64,000 nucleotides of DNA from Thermovibrio ammonificans HB-1 (GCF_000185805.1 NC_014926.1:390418-454417); one strand, 5' to 3'; numbered from the stretch's first letter, positions 37,649 through 46,107 are shown. A program made the numbers and translations. The notes: generated by a model from the sequence alone, not told the origin.

Positions 37649-38288
37649 CTACCCCCGAGGAGACGAAGGAGAGGGCAGGAAGCTCCTTGAAAGGATAGAG
37701 TCTGCCGGCGTAAAAGGGCTTTCCTTTGTTGCCAAAGGCTACCGCGGCGTGGTGTTTAAGGGGAGCCTGAAGGGTAAGCCGGTTGCTGTTAAGGTTAAAA
37801 GGAGCGACGCCGGCAAAGACTCCCTCCTTGAGCGGGAGTTTTCCGTTTTAGAGCACCTTGAAAGGGCCCTCGGCCCGGAAAACCCTGCTCCTAAGCCCTA
37901 CCTGCTCGGAGACGGCTTCTTGGTTGAGGAGTGGATAGAGGGCCTTCCCTTTGAGAGGGCCCTTGAGCTTTACCCTGCTGCTTTGGTAGTTACCCGGGCC
38001 CTTGAGGCCGCCCACCTCCTTGATAGGGCCGGTGTAGAGCACTCCGAGCTAAAGGGGGAAAAACACCTGCTCTTCGACGGCAGCCGCTTTAGGGTTATAG
38101 ACTTTGAGAGTGCCCGCTTTAAAAAGCGCCCGCGGAACCTGCTCCAGGTTGCCGGTTACCACCTGCTCAGAAGGGAAAAACTCCTTGAAAAGCTCGGGCT
38201 TACAAGGGAGGAGCTCCTCTCTGCCCTTAACCGCTACAAGGAGAGTTTCGACTTTAGTGCGGTTTCCGAACTCTTTAGCCGATTTTGA
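37614..38288 (+). CDS. predicted small protein kinase (COG2112/RIO-like)
   Basis: 224 residues with a reduced protein-kinase fold. It shows a glycine-rich start (KGYRGVVFKG), VAVKVKR with the ATP-binding Lys, a conserved Glu helix (LEREFSVLEHL), a hinge FLVEEWIEG, a catalytic loop HSELKGEKH where HRD is replaced, and IDFESA for the DFG position. These resemble the archaeal COG2112 predicted Ser/Thr kinases. The canonical catalytic Asp of HRD is not seen, so activity is uncertain. Last gene of the rpoN-glnE run; its stop overlaps the rpmH promoter. Confidence 0.65.
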   Translation: MSPSSQLLRLLDYPRGDEGEGRKLLERIESAGVKGLSFVAKGYRGVVFKGSLKGKPVAVKVKRSDAGKDSLLEREFSVLEHLERALGPENPAPKPYLLGDGFLVEEWIEGLPFERALELYPAALVVTRALEAAHLLDRAGVEHSELKGEKHLLFDGSRFRVIDFESARFKKRPRNLLQVAGYHLLRREKLLEKLGLTREELLSALNRYKESFDFSAVSELFSRF

Positions 38289-38312
38289 CAACCAACGCCC
38301 TTTGCCTATAAT
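38285..38312 (+). promoter_or_regulatory. strong sigma-70-type promoter for rpmH-rnpA
   Basis: Consensus TTGACA (38285-38290), 16-base spacer, consensus TATAAT (38307-38312), about 40 bases before the rpmH start. The -35 overlaps the stop codon of the upstream kinase gene. Confidence 0.8.
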
Positions 38313-38350
38313 TCCCAGTATCAAATTCCCAACCAGGGTGGAGGTGAAAA

Positions 38351-38512
38351 TTGTCCACTAAGAGAACCTACCAGCCCAGCAGGCTTCACGGTAAAAGGGT
38401 TCACGGTTTCAGGGCCAGGATGAAGACAAAGAGCGGTCGCGAAATCCTCAGAAGGCGCAGGAAGAAGGGGCGCTGGAAGCTTACCGTGAGCGACGAGTGG
38501 AAGAGAAGGTAA
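38351..38512 (+). CDS. rpmH: 50S ribosomal protein L34
   Basis: 53-residue basic ribosomal protein. TTG start, then [19 protein letters not shown] and [19 protein letters not shown], the universal L34 pattern. A GGAGGTG lies seven bases before the start. rnpA begins at GTG 38497, overlapping its last 16 bases, as in the classical rpmH-rnpA pair. Confidence 0.95.
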   Translation: MSTKRTYQPSRLHGKRVHGFRARMKTKSGREILRRRRKKGRWKLTVSDEWKRR

Positions 38513-38865
38513 GGTTCACCTTCACCAAGGAAGAGCGCCTGAGGAAGAGGCGTGACTTTGAGAGAGTTTTTGCCCACGGGAAGAGCCTCGGCGGTTCTAC
38601 CGTGGCTTTTTATTTTCTGGAAAACGACGTTGGCAGGCCTCGGGCGGGGTTTATAGCCTCTAAGAAGGTTTCCCGTAAGGCCGTTGAGAGGAACAGGGCC
38701 AAACGGCTCATGAGGGAAGTGTTCAGGCTGAATAAGCACCGCCTCGGGCCCTTCGACATCGTTTTTATAGCGAGGAAGGGTATAGTCGGAAAGAGGTTTC
38801 AGGACGTTGAAGCGGACTTCCTGAGGCTTGCCAAAAAGGCGGGTATCTTTAAGGAGCAGACTTGA
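38497..38865 (+). CDS. rnpA: ribonuclease P protein component
   Basis: Protein subunit that aids RNase P RNA in 5' maturation of tRNA. 122 residues with the RNR motif [16 protein letters not shown] (about residues 66-81) and the upstream [15 protein letters not shown] start inside rpmH. Its presence is informative: Aquifex itself lacks a classical RNase P, so this lineage keeps the standard RNA-based enzyme, and an rnpB gene should exist elsewhere. Confidence 0.93.
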   Translation: MEEKVRFTFTKEERLRKRRDFERVFAHGKSLGGSTVAFYFLENDVGRPRAGFIASKKVSRKAVERNRAKRLMREVFRLNKHRLGPFDIVFIARKGIVGKRFQDVEADFLRLAKKAGIFKEQT

Positions 38866-39068
38866 AAAAGTTGGTTATAGCTCTGATAAAGTTCTACCAG
38901 CGCTACATATCGCCGCTCACTCCCGGCACCTGCCGGTACTACCCCACCTGTTCCAGTTACGCCATAATGGCCGTTGAGAAATACGGCCTTCTGAAGGGAG
39001 GGGTAAAGGCGGTTTGGCGGGTGTTGAGGTGTAACCCCTTCTCTCGTGGCGGCGTAGACTACCCTTAG
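38862..39068 (+). CDS. yidD: membrane protein insertion efficiency factor YidD
   Basis: Small membrane-associated protein of 68 residues that aids YidC-dependent insertion. Family signature: [31 protein letters not shown] and [13 protein letters not shown], with three conserved cysteines. TTG start overlaps the rnpA stop (TTGA). It is part of rpmH-rnpA-yidD-yidC. Confidence 0.93.
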   Translation: MKKLVIALIKFYQRYISPLTPGTCRYYPTCSSYAIMAVEKYGLLKGGVKAVWRVLRCNPFSRGGVDYP

Positions 39069-39078
39069 GAGAGGGAAT

Positions 39079-40551
39079 ATGGAGGAAGGAAAGTTCGGAA
39101 CCCTAATCCAGTCGTTGATACTGGCTCTGCTGATAGTAATCGGTTTTCAGTTCTTCTTCCACCGCGGAGAGGAGAAGAAGGAGCTTCAAAAACCCACCTC
39201 CGCCAAAACCTACTCCCTGCAGGATGTTCCCTCCTCCAAAAGGCTCGGGGAGCTCGTTACGGTAGAAACGCCCCTTTACACAGCCCAGTTCTCTACCGTT
39301 AACGGAAAGCTCGTAAAACTAACGGTTAAAAAGTACAACGCTCAGCTTGTTTCGCCTATTTCCAAGGAGCTTGGCGTTTACCCCCTTACCACGGTTGCGG
39401 CAAATCCCGAGCTCTCTAAGGTTCTGGTAGACCTTAACACCACTCCCAGTGCCAAGGAGCTAAAGGTAACAAAGGCTCCTGCAAAGCTCACCTTTACCGG
39501 TAAGCTCCCCGACGGCAGGGTGTTTAAGAAGGTTTTCACCTTCTACCCAAACTCCTACCGGATAGACTTTAAGGCTCAGCTGAAGGGGGCTCGCCTTCAG
39601 ACGATAGTGGGGCCCGACATTAAGGTGAACGAGGCCCACACCTCCAGAATGGGCCACATAGGTCCGGTTATAGAGACGCAGGAGAAGGTAATCAGGCTGA
39701 AGCCCGAAGAGATAAAGGGCTTTATGAGCTTTAACAACGTTCTTTGGGCCGGCGAGGAGGATAAGTACTTCCTCATGGCCGTTAAGGATACCGACTTTAC
39801 CGCAACCGTTGAGAAGGTAGGGCCCAAGGATACCCTCGTAAGGAACTTCGTAGGCAGCGGAATCTTCTACGGCGGTCCCAAGGAGCTTCACCAGCTGGAA
39901 CCCTTGGGGATGGACTCGGCGATAGACTTCGGGATTTTCGGCTTCCTCGCAAAGCCGCTTTTAAAGTTCTTCCTTTTCCTCCACAAGTTCGTTCCCAACT
40001 GGGGGCTGGACATAATCCTCTTCGTTCTCATCATCAAGATTCTCCTCCACCCCCTTGCCCACAAGAGCTACGTTTCGATGAAGAAGATGCAGGAGCTTGC
40101 CCCCAAGCTTGAGGAGCTGAAAAAACGCTACGGAAACGACCCCCAGAAGCTTCAAGAAGAGACGATGAAGCTCTACCAGGAGATGGGGGTCAACCCGGCA
40201 AGCGGCTGCCTGCCGATGCTCCTGCAGATTCCCATCTTCTTCGCCCTCTACGAGATATTCCTCAACGCCGTTGAGCTGAAAGGGGCCTCCTTCCTCTGGA
40301 TACCCGACCTCTCCCAGCCCGACCACACCTACATCCTTCCGGTTCTCATGGGCCTCTCTATGATTGTTCAGCAGCTCCTCACTCCCACTACCAACAAGCA
40401 GCAGCAGAAGATATTTATCCTTATGGCCGTTATCTTTACCGTTATGTTTGCCACCTTCCCTGCGGGTCTGGTTCTCTACTGGTTCACAAACAACGTGATA
40501 ACGGCCATTCAGAACTTCATAATCCTTAAGATACTCGAGAAGAAAGGGTAG
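39079..40551 (+). CDS. yidC: membrane protein insertase YidC
   Basis: Inserts and folds inner-membrane proteins. 490 residues: N-terminal helix (SLILALLIVIGFQFFF), a periplasmic beta-super-sandwich domain (about 50-290) typical of Gram-negative YidC, then five helices in the conserved C-terminal region starting PNWGLDIILFVLIIKILLHP, with the conserved Arg region MKKMQELAPKLEELKKRYG and GCLPMLLQIPIFFALY. It ends the rpmH operon core, ten bases after yidD. Confidence 0.96.
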   Translation: MEEGKFGTLIQSLILALLIVIGFQFFFHRGEEKKELQKPTSAKTYSLQDVPSSKRLGELVTVETPLYTAQFSTVNGKLVKLTVKKYNAQLVSPISKELGVYPLTTVAANPELSKVLVDLNTTPSAKELKVTKAPAKLTFTGKLPDGRVFKKVFTFYPNSYRIDFKAQLKGARLQTIVGPDIKVNEAHTSRMGHIGPVIETQEKVIRLKPEEIKGFMSFNNVLWAGEEDKYFLMAVKDTDFTATVEKVGPKDTLVRNFVGSGIFYGGPKELHQLEPLGMDSAIDFGIFGFLAKPLLKFFLFLHKFVPNWGLDIILFVLIIKILLHPLAHKSYVSMKKMQELAPKLEELKKRYGNDPQKLQEETMKLYQEMGVNPASGCLPMLLQIPIFFALYEIFLNAVELKGASFLWIPDLSQPDHTYILPVLMGLSMIVQQLLTPTTNKQQQKIFILMAVIFTVMFATFPAGLVLYWFTNNVITAIQNFIILKILEKKG

Positions 40552-40556
40552 AGGCC

Positions 40557-41828
40557 GTGGAAGGGGGCAGTCTGACTGTTTACCTTTTCGTGCTCCCCCT
40601 TCTCATTCTGCTTTCGGGCCTCTTTTCTGCCTCGGAAACGGCCTTCTTCTCCCTTAACACTTTAAGGCTTGAGAGGCTTGCCAAGGAGGGCAACAAACGG
40701 GCCCAAGAGATTTTAAAGTTCCTTCAGAACCCTGCAGACCTGATAGCTACGATTCTCATCGGGAACGAGCTGGTTAACGTTGCCATAGCTGCCACTTCGG
40801 CCGTTCTGTTTGTGAAGCTCTTGGGGGAGGAAAAGGGGCCTGCCCTGGCCGTTCCGGTCACGGTTCTCACCCTTTTAATCTTCGGCGAGGTAACTCCCAA
40901 AACCTTGGCGATTAAGTTCAGCGAGCGTTACGCCTTTTTCATTTTTCCCTTTATAAAGCTCGTGAGTTACCTGATACTGCCCGTGCGCCTTGCCCTTGTT
41001 GGATTTGCCTCCCTACTCCTCAAACCTTTCGGAGTGGAGCTCTTTAACAAACCCAAAGCCATGACAGACGAGGAGTTTCTCATTCTCGTTTCGGAAGGAG
41101 CCAAGGAGGGCACCATAAGGCGGGAGGAGAAGGAGCTGATAGGCAGGGCCTTGGAGCTCGGGGAGATGCTCGTTAAGGAGGTTATGGTTCCAAAGCACAA
41201 GATATTTGCCTTGAAGGAGGACCTTCCTGTTAGAGAAGCCCTTATGCTTTTGAAGGATACCCGCTACTCCCGGATTCCGATTTTTAAAGACTTCTTAGAC
41301 CAGATAACAGGGATTCTCTACACCAGGAGGATTTTGCCCCTGAAGCTCTCTAAGGAGGATTTAGATAAGCCCATAGCCGAGTTTGCAGACCCTCCCTTTT
41401 TCGTCCCCGAGTTCTTAACCCTGGATAAGCTCCTTGAACAGATGCAGCGGACTAAGCGCCACATGGCGATAGTTGTTGACGAGTACGGTAACACCGCCGG
41501 CCTTGTAACCTTGGACGACATTCTCAGGGAAGTTGTAGGTGAGCTTCCCGAAGAGAGGAAGAAACAGCGGGAAGAGGAGGTAAAGCGCCTCGAGGACGAT
41601 AAGTTCCGTCTGAAAGGCGACCTTCCGGTGGAGGAGCTTGCGGAGCTTCTGAAGCTCCGGGAGGACGAAATCCTCGAGGAAGTGGACACGGTTTCGGGTC
41701 TTATGATGGCCCTTTTGGGGAAGATTCCCAAGCCCGGGGACTCTGCAGTTTACCAGGGTTACCGCTTCACCGTTGAAGAGATGGAGGGCAATAGAGTCAA
41801 GAGCGTAGTTGCCGAGAGGGTTGAGTAA
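40557..41828 (+). CDS. CNNM/CorC-type membrane protein with CBS domains (first copy)
   Basis: HlyC/CorC (TlyC, UPF0053) family protein of 423 residues: CNNM (DUF21) membrane domain of three to four helices (LILLSGLFSASETAFFSLN), two CBS domains (about 205-330, with MAIVVDEYGNTAGLVTLDDILREVVGE), and a C-terminal CorC_HlyC FAD-like domain. Homologues have been linked to magnesium or other divalent metal export and were once called haemolysins. GTG start five bases after yidC. The next gene overlaps its stop (TAATG). Confidence 0.85.
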   Translation: MEGGSLTVYLFVLPLLILLSGLFSASETAFFSLNTLRLERLAKEGNKRAQEILKFLQNPADLIATILIGNELVNVAIAATSAVLFVKLLGEEKGPALAVPVTVLTLLIFGEVTPKTLAIKFSERYAFFIFPFIKLVSYLILPVRLALVGFASLLLKPFGVELFNKPKAMTDEEFLILVSEGAKEGTIRREEKELIGRALELGEMLVKEVMVPKHKIFALKEDLPVREALMLLKDTRYSRIPIFKDFLDQITGILYTRRILPLKLSKEDLDKPIAEFADPPFFVPEFLTLDKLLEQMQRTKRHMAIVVDEYGNTAGLVTLDDILREVVGELPEERKKQREEEVKRLEDDKFRLKGDLPVEELAELLKLREDEILEEVDTVSGLMMALLGKIPKPGDSAVYQGYRFTVEEMEGNRVKSVVAERVE

Positions 41829-43078
41829 TGGAGCTGTGGCCGCTCTTTGTGATACTTCTGTGTGTTCTCTTTGAAGGGTTTTTCTCCGGTAGCGAGATTG
41901 CCGTTATATCGCTGCCCAAAGTAGAGCTTGAAAAGCGCCTTCAGAAAGGGGATAAAGCGGCCAAACTCCTTGCAAGCCTTTTAAAAGAGCCGGAGAAGCT
42001 TTTGACCACTACCCTTATAGGTACAAACCTTTCAACCGTAACCGGCTCTACCCTGTTTACCACCTACCTGCTCGATGCGGTTGCTTCACACTTGCCCCTT
42101 ATAGGGAGCTATCCAGAGCTTGTCACCGTTCTCTGCTTTACGCCCGTTACCCTTACTTTTGGCGAGCTTATACCCAAAAGCCTCTTCCAGAAGTACTCCC
42201 ACGTTATTGCCTTTAAGGTGGCTTACCCCCTTTACTTTTTCTACACCCTCTTTAAGCCGGTCTCCCTGTTCGTTATGGGGCTTGCGAGGCTCCTTTCAAA
42301 ACTTCTGGGGGCCGAAACCGAAAAGAGCCCCTTTGTTACAAAAGAGGAGCTGAAAATGCTCGTAGAGAGCTCCTCTCGCCTTCTGGTTGAAAAGACCGAG
42401 AGGCGAATCTTGGGGAATATACTGAACCTTAGAGAAAAGTCGGTTGGGGATATTTACACGCCCCTCTCTTCGGTTATTGCCGTTAGCGACAATGCGGCTG
42501 TGGGGGAGGCTCTTGAGCTTTTTGAAAAGAGCGGCTTTTCCAAGCTACCCGTTTACAGGGAGCGCTTTGACAACATCGTAGGTTACCTTCTCATATCGGA
42601 CCTTATCTCCGTTACCGACGACTCAATGAAGGTAAAGGAGATTATGCGTCCCGTCCTTGTTCTCCCCGAGTATATGAGCATATTCGACGCCCTCAGGGAG
42701 TTTAGAAAGTCTAAGGAGCAGCTCGGTATTGTTGTTGATGAGTTCGGCTCCACTTTGGGAATAGTTACAGTTGAAGACATACTTGAAGAGATTGTCGGCA
42801 GAATAGAGGATGAATTTGACAAAACAACGTTGCATATTACGAAAACCGGAAACACCGTAACTGCAGACGCCCTTGTGGAAGTGGAGGAGATAAACAAACT
42901 TTTAAGGCATAAACTGCCCAAAAGCCCCGACTATACAACCGTTGCGGGTCTGATTCTCTCGAAGCTCGGTCGCTTCCCGCAGCCCGGCGAGAAGGTGGAG
43001 CTTCCCCTCCACACAATCACAGTAAACAGCCTCAACGGCCGTAGAATAGGTAAAGTAACAATAGAAGAGAAGGGCTAA
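41828..43078 (+). CDS. CNNM/CorC-type membrane protein with CBS domains (second copy)
   Basis: 416-residue paralogue of the preceding gene with the same layout: CNNM membrane domain (LCVLFEGFFSGSEIAVISLPKVELEKR), two CBS domains (about 200-320; GIVVDEFGSTLGIVTVEDILEEIVG) and the CorC C-terminal domain. Tandem copies of this family are common and may work as a heteromer. Role in divalent cation handling is inferred. It is followed by a 351-base gap with inverted repeats. Confidence 0.85.
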   Translation: MELWPLFVILLCVLFEGFFSGSEIAVISLPKVELEKRLQKGDKAAKLLASLLKEPEKLLTTTLIGTNLSTVTGSTLFTTYLLDAVASHLPLIGSYPELVTVLCFTPVTLTFGELIPKSLFQKYSHVIAFKVAYPLYFFYTLFKPVSLFVMGLARLLSKLLGAETEKSPFVTKEELKMLVESSSRLLVEKTERRILGNILNLREKSVGDIYTPLSSVIAVSDNAAVGEALELFEKSGFSKLPVYRERFDNIVGYLLISDLISVTDDSMKVKEIMRPVLVLPEYMSIFDALREFRKSKEQLGIVVDEFGSTLGIVTVEDILEEIVGRIEDEFDKTTLHITKTGNTVTADALVEVEEINKLLRHKLPKSPDYTTVAGLILSKLGRFPQPGEKVELPLHTITVNSLNGRRIGKVTIEEKG

Positions 43079-43429
43079 AACTCCTTGGTTCGAGTAAACC
43101 GGAAGGGTATCTGCCTTTAGGTAAACGGTTAAAATTCCACCCAATAGGACTTGTGAGAACTTCCGCATACTTTTCATTCCTGCCTTTACCTTCCGGTTAC
43201 TCTGGGTAAACGCTGGGAGCAAATGGGAACGGAGTATCTATAGTCCCGAAAGTGTTCTGCTTAACCCTGCGGAGCCGCTCGAAAAAGGGGGAGAGGATAG
43301 GTAGAAGCTAGGCATGGTTTCTCAGGGGCTACTTCAACTCCGGTGTAGCAAGCCGGTGAGAGGGGTTGGGGGCAGCGGACCTCTATTTAGGCCGAGTTAA
43401 AGCCGGCCCGCTGCGGTTGTTGAGCTTCA
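43079..43429. other. 351-base intergenic stretch with strong inverted repeats; possible structured RNA
   Basis: No convincing ORF. A 14-bp stem with one bulged base can form between 43092-43106 and 43189-43202 (ACCGGAAGG against CCTTCCGGT plus flanks). The left arm can alternatively pair with CGGTT at 43126-43130, and AGGTAAA (43119-43125) with TTTACCT (43185-43191). Further possible stems are GCTAC/GTAGC at 43328-43332/43345-43349 and GCAGCGG/CCGCTGC at 43372-43378/43408-43414. I find no RNase P (no GGAAAGTCC), tmRNA or SRP signature. Alternatives are a degenerate mobile-element end or simple convergent-gene 3' structure. Strand is undetermined. Confidence 0.4.
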
Positions 43430-43840
43430 CTAACTCTTCTTGGCCCTCTTCTGTCTGGCTGCAAGCCAGGCCTTTTTAGACTCTACGGCCTCTCTTTCTA
43501 CGCCGTTCCAGTCGGGGATTGTAGACTCTGTTGCTGGAGGTGCCGTCTCCTCTACTTGAGTAAGACACCCCTCTTTCGGGCAGGCCCTTACGCACTCGCC
43601 GCAGTAGATGCACAGGTAGGGGTTGTAGTGGAACTTTTTACTTCCGTCTTCGCTGTAAGTAAAGCGGATTGCTCCCGGCGGGCAAACAAGCTCGCACTTT
43701 GTGCAGAATATACACAGTTCCTCCTTGTATACAATCACCCCCCTGTAGTTGGGAGGTGGCGGCGAGAGCTCCTGGGGGTATTTAACCGTAACGGGTTTAC
43801 TGAAGAGGTTCTTTATGGTCTGAACTACCATTTTCCTCAA
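43430..43840 (-). CDS. echF: Ech-type hydrogenase ferredoxin subunit (2x[4Fe-4S])
   Basis: Polyferredoxin-like subunit relating to NuoI, thought to pass electrons between soluble ferredoxin and the small subunit. About 136 residues with two CX2CX2CX3CP motifs: CIFCTKCELVCP and CIYCGECVRACP. The C-terminal ~40 residues are charged and variable. I use TTG 43840, which overlaps the cytochrome stop (TTGA) and lies five bases after GGAGGTGG; ATG 43831 is the alternative. A longer upstream start inside the cytochrome gene is unlikely. Last gene of the hydrogenase operon. Confidence 0.85.
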   Translation of the reverse strand: MRKMVVQTIKNLFSKPVTVKYPQELSPPPPNYRGVIVYKEELCIFCTKCELVCPPGAIRFTYSEDGSKKFHYNPYLCIYCGECVRACPKEGCLTQVEETAPPATESTIPDWNGVEREAVESKKAWLAARQKRAKKS

Positions 43841-44223
43841 TTTCCACCTCCGAGTAGCTGGTTGTAGTAATTCGGCAGTGCTCCGGCTTTGATTCGCTCG
43901 TGGCACTTTACGCACTTCTTTATTACCCTGTGGGCCTTAGAAGTTCCCATGACTTTTTGGTAGTTGTGGCACTCAAAACAGTCCTCTCCGCAGCTCGACA
44001 GGTACTTGTCGGAGTGGCTCTTGTGGCACTTTTCACACTCCTTTATGGGAGCGTGGGCCTTGTCTTTGGGTATGTTAAAGTGGCACATGTAGCAGTTGCT
44101 TCCGCACGCAAGAGCGGGAGCTTCTAAAACCAAAGCCAACACAAAAGCTCCTGACAGGGCTCTACCTTGCAGTACACGAAAGGCACGGGTCAAAGCTGAT
44201 AACGGTTGCCGGAACGTCTGCAT
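43837..44223 (-). CDS. small tetraheme c-type cytochrome within the ech operon
   Basis: Up to 128 residues. An N-terminal signal-like segment (GAFVLALVLEAPALA) precedes CGS, possibly a lipobox. Four CXXCH haem sites follow: CYMCH, CEKCH, CFECH, CVKCH, with extra cysteines in CGSNC and CGEDC and several spare histidines as axial ligands. It should lie outside the cytoplasmic membrane. The ATG at 44223 overlaps echE by 62 bases but gives a proper basic N-region; a GTG at 44142 behind AGGAG is the alternative. A cytochrome between echE and echF is not part of the standard Ech operon. Confidence 0.82.
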   Translation of the reverse strand: MQTFRQPLSALTRAFRVLQGRALSGAFVLALVLEAPALACGSNCYMCHFNIPKDKAHAPIKECEKCHKSHSDKYLSSCGEDCFECHNYQKVMGTSKAHRVIKKCVKCHERIKAGALPNYYNQLLGGGN

Positions 44224-45247
44224 AGTCCATTCCTATGAACAGCTCTTTCATAACGGGTATGTTTGCAAAAGTGGGCACTCTAATTCTAAGTCTATCGAGA
44301 ACCATCTTCTTTGAAGCCTTTATGTAGTAGAAGAGCTCTCCCCTGGGAGCTTCCACCCTAACGAAGTATTCGCCCTCGGGCACGCCCTTAACGGGCACTT
44401 TTATCTCGCCCTCGGGCAGGCCCTCTAACGCGTTTTCTACCATTTCTATTGAATTTAGAACTTCTAAGGCCCTGAGGAGGTTCCTCTCGTAGATTGAGCC
44501 CCCTTCAAGGGTTATCAGTTTAAATCCTACCTCTTCAAAGGGGAGGTAGTTAAACTCCGCCCGTGCGTCCGTTGCCAGCCCTGCCGCCCTTGCCGGTGGG
44601 CCCACTACGTTCATCTCTGTGGCCATCTCCGGAGTTACAACCCCTATCCCCTTCCACCTGAGGGAAAGGGAGAAGTCGTTTTCGTAAACGTCTTTGAGCC
44701 ACAGGCAGTGCTCTTTCAGCTCTTTGAGCTTCCGCCTTATCTCAATTTCAACTTCCCTTGTGAGGTCTCTGTTTACCCCTCCGGGAGCTGCAAAGTCGAA
44801 CTGAACCCTGTTGCCGGTTAGTAGCTCCAGGATTTCCATAACAAGCTCTCTGTAGCGGAACGTCTGCATGAAGAGGTTCTCGTAGCCGGCAACCTCTGCA
44901 GTGTGGCCCATGGCGAGCAGGTGGGAGTGGATTCTGTCCAGCTCGCTTACTATGAGCCTGAGGTAAAGGGCCTTCTTGGGAACTTCAACTTTCATTAACC
45001 GCTCAACTGCTGTAACGTAGCCGAGAGTGTGGCTTATTGCACACAGGCCGCACACCCTTGCTACAACGTAACCCACCTGCAGGTACTTAAACTTTGTCAT
45101 GCAGGCCTTTTCAATGCCCCTGTGAACGTAGCCTACATCTACATCTACGTCTACAATCTTTTCGTTCTCGGTCTGGAAAACGAACCTTACCGGTTCCGGT
45201 AGGGCAACGTGTTGGCTACCGAAGGGAACGGTAATCCTTTTTCCCAT
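44162..45247 (-). CDS. echE: Ech-type group 4 [NiFe] hydrogenase large subunit
   Basis: Carries the NiFe site of the membrane hydrogenase. 361 residues from ATG 45247, one base after the echD stop (TAAGATG). Nickel ligands are intact as cysteine: RVCGLC (C66, C69) and DPCLSC (C355, C358). The protein ends three residues after the last ligand (TAR), with no cleavable C-terminal peptide, as in other Ech and CO-induced hydrogenases, so no maturation protease cut is needed. Related to NuoD. Confidence 0.92.
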   Translation of the reverse strand: MGKRITVPFGSQHVALPEPVRFVFQTENEKIVDVDVDVGYVHRGIEKACMTKFKYLQVGYVVARVCGLCAISHTLGYVTAVERLMKVEVPKKALYLRLIVSELDRIHSHLLAMGHTAEVAGYENLFMQTFRYRELVMEILELLTGNRVQFDFAAPGGVNRDLTREVEIEIRRKLKELKEHCLWLKDVYENDFSLSLRWKGIGVVTPEMATEMNVVGPPARAAGLATDARAEFNYLPFEEVGFKLITLEGGSIYERNLLRALEVLNSIEMVENALEGLPEGEIKVPVKGVPEGEYFVRVEAPRGELFYYIKASKKMVLDRLRIRVPTFANIPVMKELFIGMDYADVPATVISFDPCLSCTAR

Positions 45248-45248
45248 C

Positions 45249-45593
45249 TTAACCTCTCCTAAGGGGGGCTTTGGGGCTGTCGGGGTCGAGGAAGAGTCCG
45301 GTTTTGGCACCCTCCACCTTCAGCCCTAAAAGGTCTGCAAGCTCCCACTCTGCAATCCAGGCAGAGGGTACAAGGTAGGTAATCGTGGGAACCTCGTCTT
45401 CGTAGCCGGCCTCTGCCGTTACAACTTTAAAGGTCTCTTTTGAGCCGTAGGGCATGAAGAACCACTTTAGTTCAACTTTTCCGCCCAGGTCGGTGCCGTT
45501 TACCGTTATGAAGTGCCACTTTTTCGGGTCGTAGAACTCCTTTATCGCCCTTCTCACTTCTCTGAGGGGAACTTTAATCTCTTCTACCTGCAT
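45249..45593 (-). CDS. echD: Ech-type hydrogenase NuoC-like subunit
   Basis: 114-residue peripheral subunit related to the 30-kDa NuoC protein, which bridges large and small subunits. Recognisable segments: HFITVNGTDLG, ELKWFFMP and ITYLVPSAWIAEWELADLLGL, which parallels the NuoC 'P..ER..yDl.Gi' region. Length suits EchD. It overlaps echC by 20 bases and precedes echE by one base. Confidence 0.85.
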   Translation of the reverse strand: MQVEEIKVPLREVRRAIKEFYDPKKWHFITVNGTDLGGKVELKWFFMPYGSKETFKVVTAEAGYEDEVPTITYLVPSAWIAEWELADLLGLKVEGAKTGLFLDPDSPKAPLRRG

Positions 45594-46107
45594 GGAGCGC
45601 CTCCAGGCATTTTTCGAGGAATTTCTTCCTGTTAACGGGCTCTTTTGCCTCTATCGGTTTGCAGAGTTTTCCTTTCTCGAAGCTCTTCTTCTTCCGTTCA
45701 AGGATTTCAAGGGCCTTTATTACGCCGTCTATTATCGATTCCGGCCTTGCGGCACACCCGGGAACGTAAACGTCTACCGGTATTACGGAGTCTACGCCGT
45801 TCTCTACGTTGTACATGTGGCGGAACACGCCTCCGGTGCACGCACAGGCCCCAACTGCAACAACAACTTTCGGCTCGGGCATCTCGTAGTAAAGCCTGAG
45901 TAACCTCTCCTTTGCCCTTTTTGTCACCGGCCCCGTCACTATCAGAACGTCTGACTGTTTCGGGTTCCCCCTGTTTAAAATCCCGAACCTCTCAAGGTCG
46001 TATTTGGGGGCCAGGCACGCCAGTATCTCTATGTCGCACCCGTTGCAGCTGCCTGTGTTGTAGTGGAGCAGCCAAGGTGACTTCTTCCTAAAGGTTTCCA
46101 GTCCCAT
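45574..46107 (-). CDS. echC: Ech-type hydrogenase small subunit
   Basis: NuoB-like electron-transfer subunit with the proximal [4Fe-4S] cluster. 177 residues. Ligand cysteines: CNGCDIEIL near residues 18-26, GACACTGG near 83-90, and PGCAARPE. It directly follows echB and overlaps echD by 20 bases. The C-terminal tail is basic and longer than the NuoB core. Confidence 0.92.
   Translation of the reverse strand: MGLETFRKKSPWLLHYNTGSCNGCDIEILACLAPKYDLERFGILNRGNPKQSDVLIVTGPVTKRAKERLLRLYYEMPEPKVVVAVGACACTGGVFRHMYNVENGVDSVIPVDVYVPGCAARPESIIDGVIKALEILERKKKSFEKGKLCKPIEAKEPVNRKKFLEKCLEALHAGRRD

Noticed and set aside
43087-43100. GGTTCGAGTAAACC as a tRNA T-arm
   Set aside because: The stem is only 4 bp with a six-base loop, and no acceptor, D or anticodon arms lie around it.
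43177-43340. IS200/IS605-type right end or omega-RNA remnant on the minus strand
   Set aside because: There is some visual resemblance around GTAGCCCCTGAG, but no TnpA/TnpB remnant or target duplication, and the flanking genes are intact. Left only as an alternative for the unknown structure.
43079-43429. RNase P RNA, tmRNA or SRP RNA in the large gap
   Set aside because: No GGAAAGTCC/AGATGAATG regions of RNase P, no tmRNA tag or tRNA-like end, and no complete SRP apical motif. The CCGGAAGG match is only partial.
44162-44170. Selenocysteine also in the Ech large subunit
   Set aside because: EchE has ordinary cysteine codons in DPCLSC and ends in TAG.
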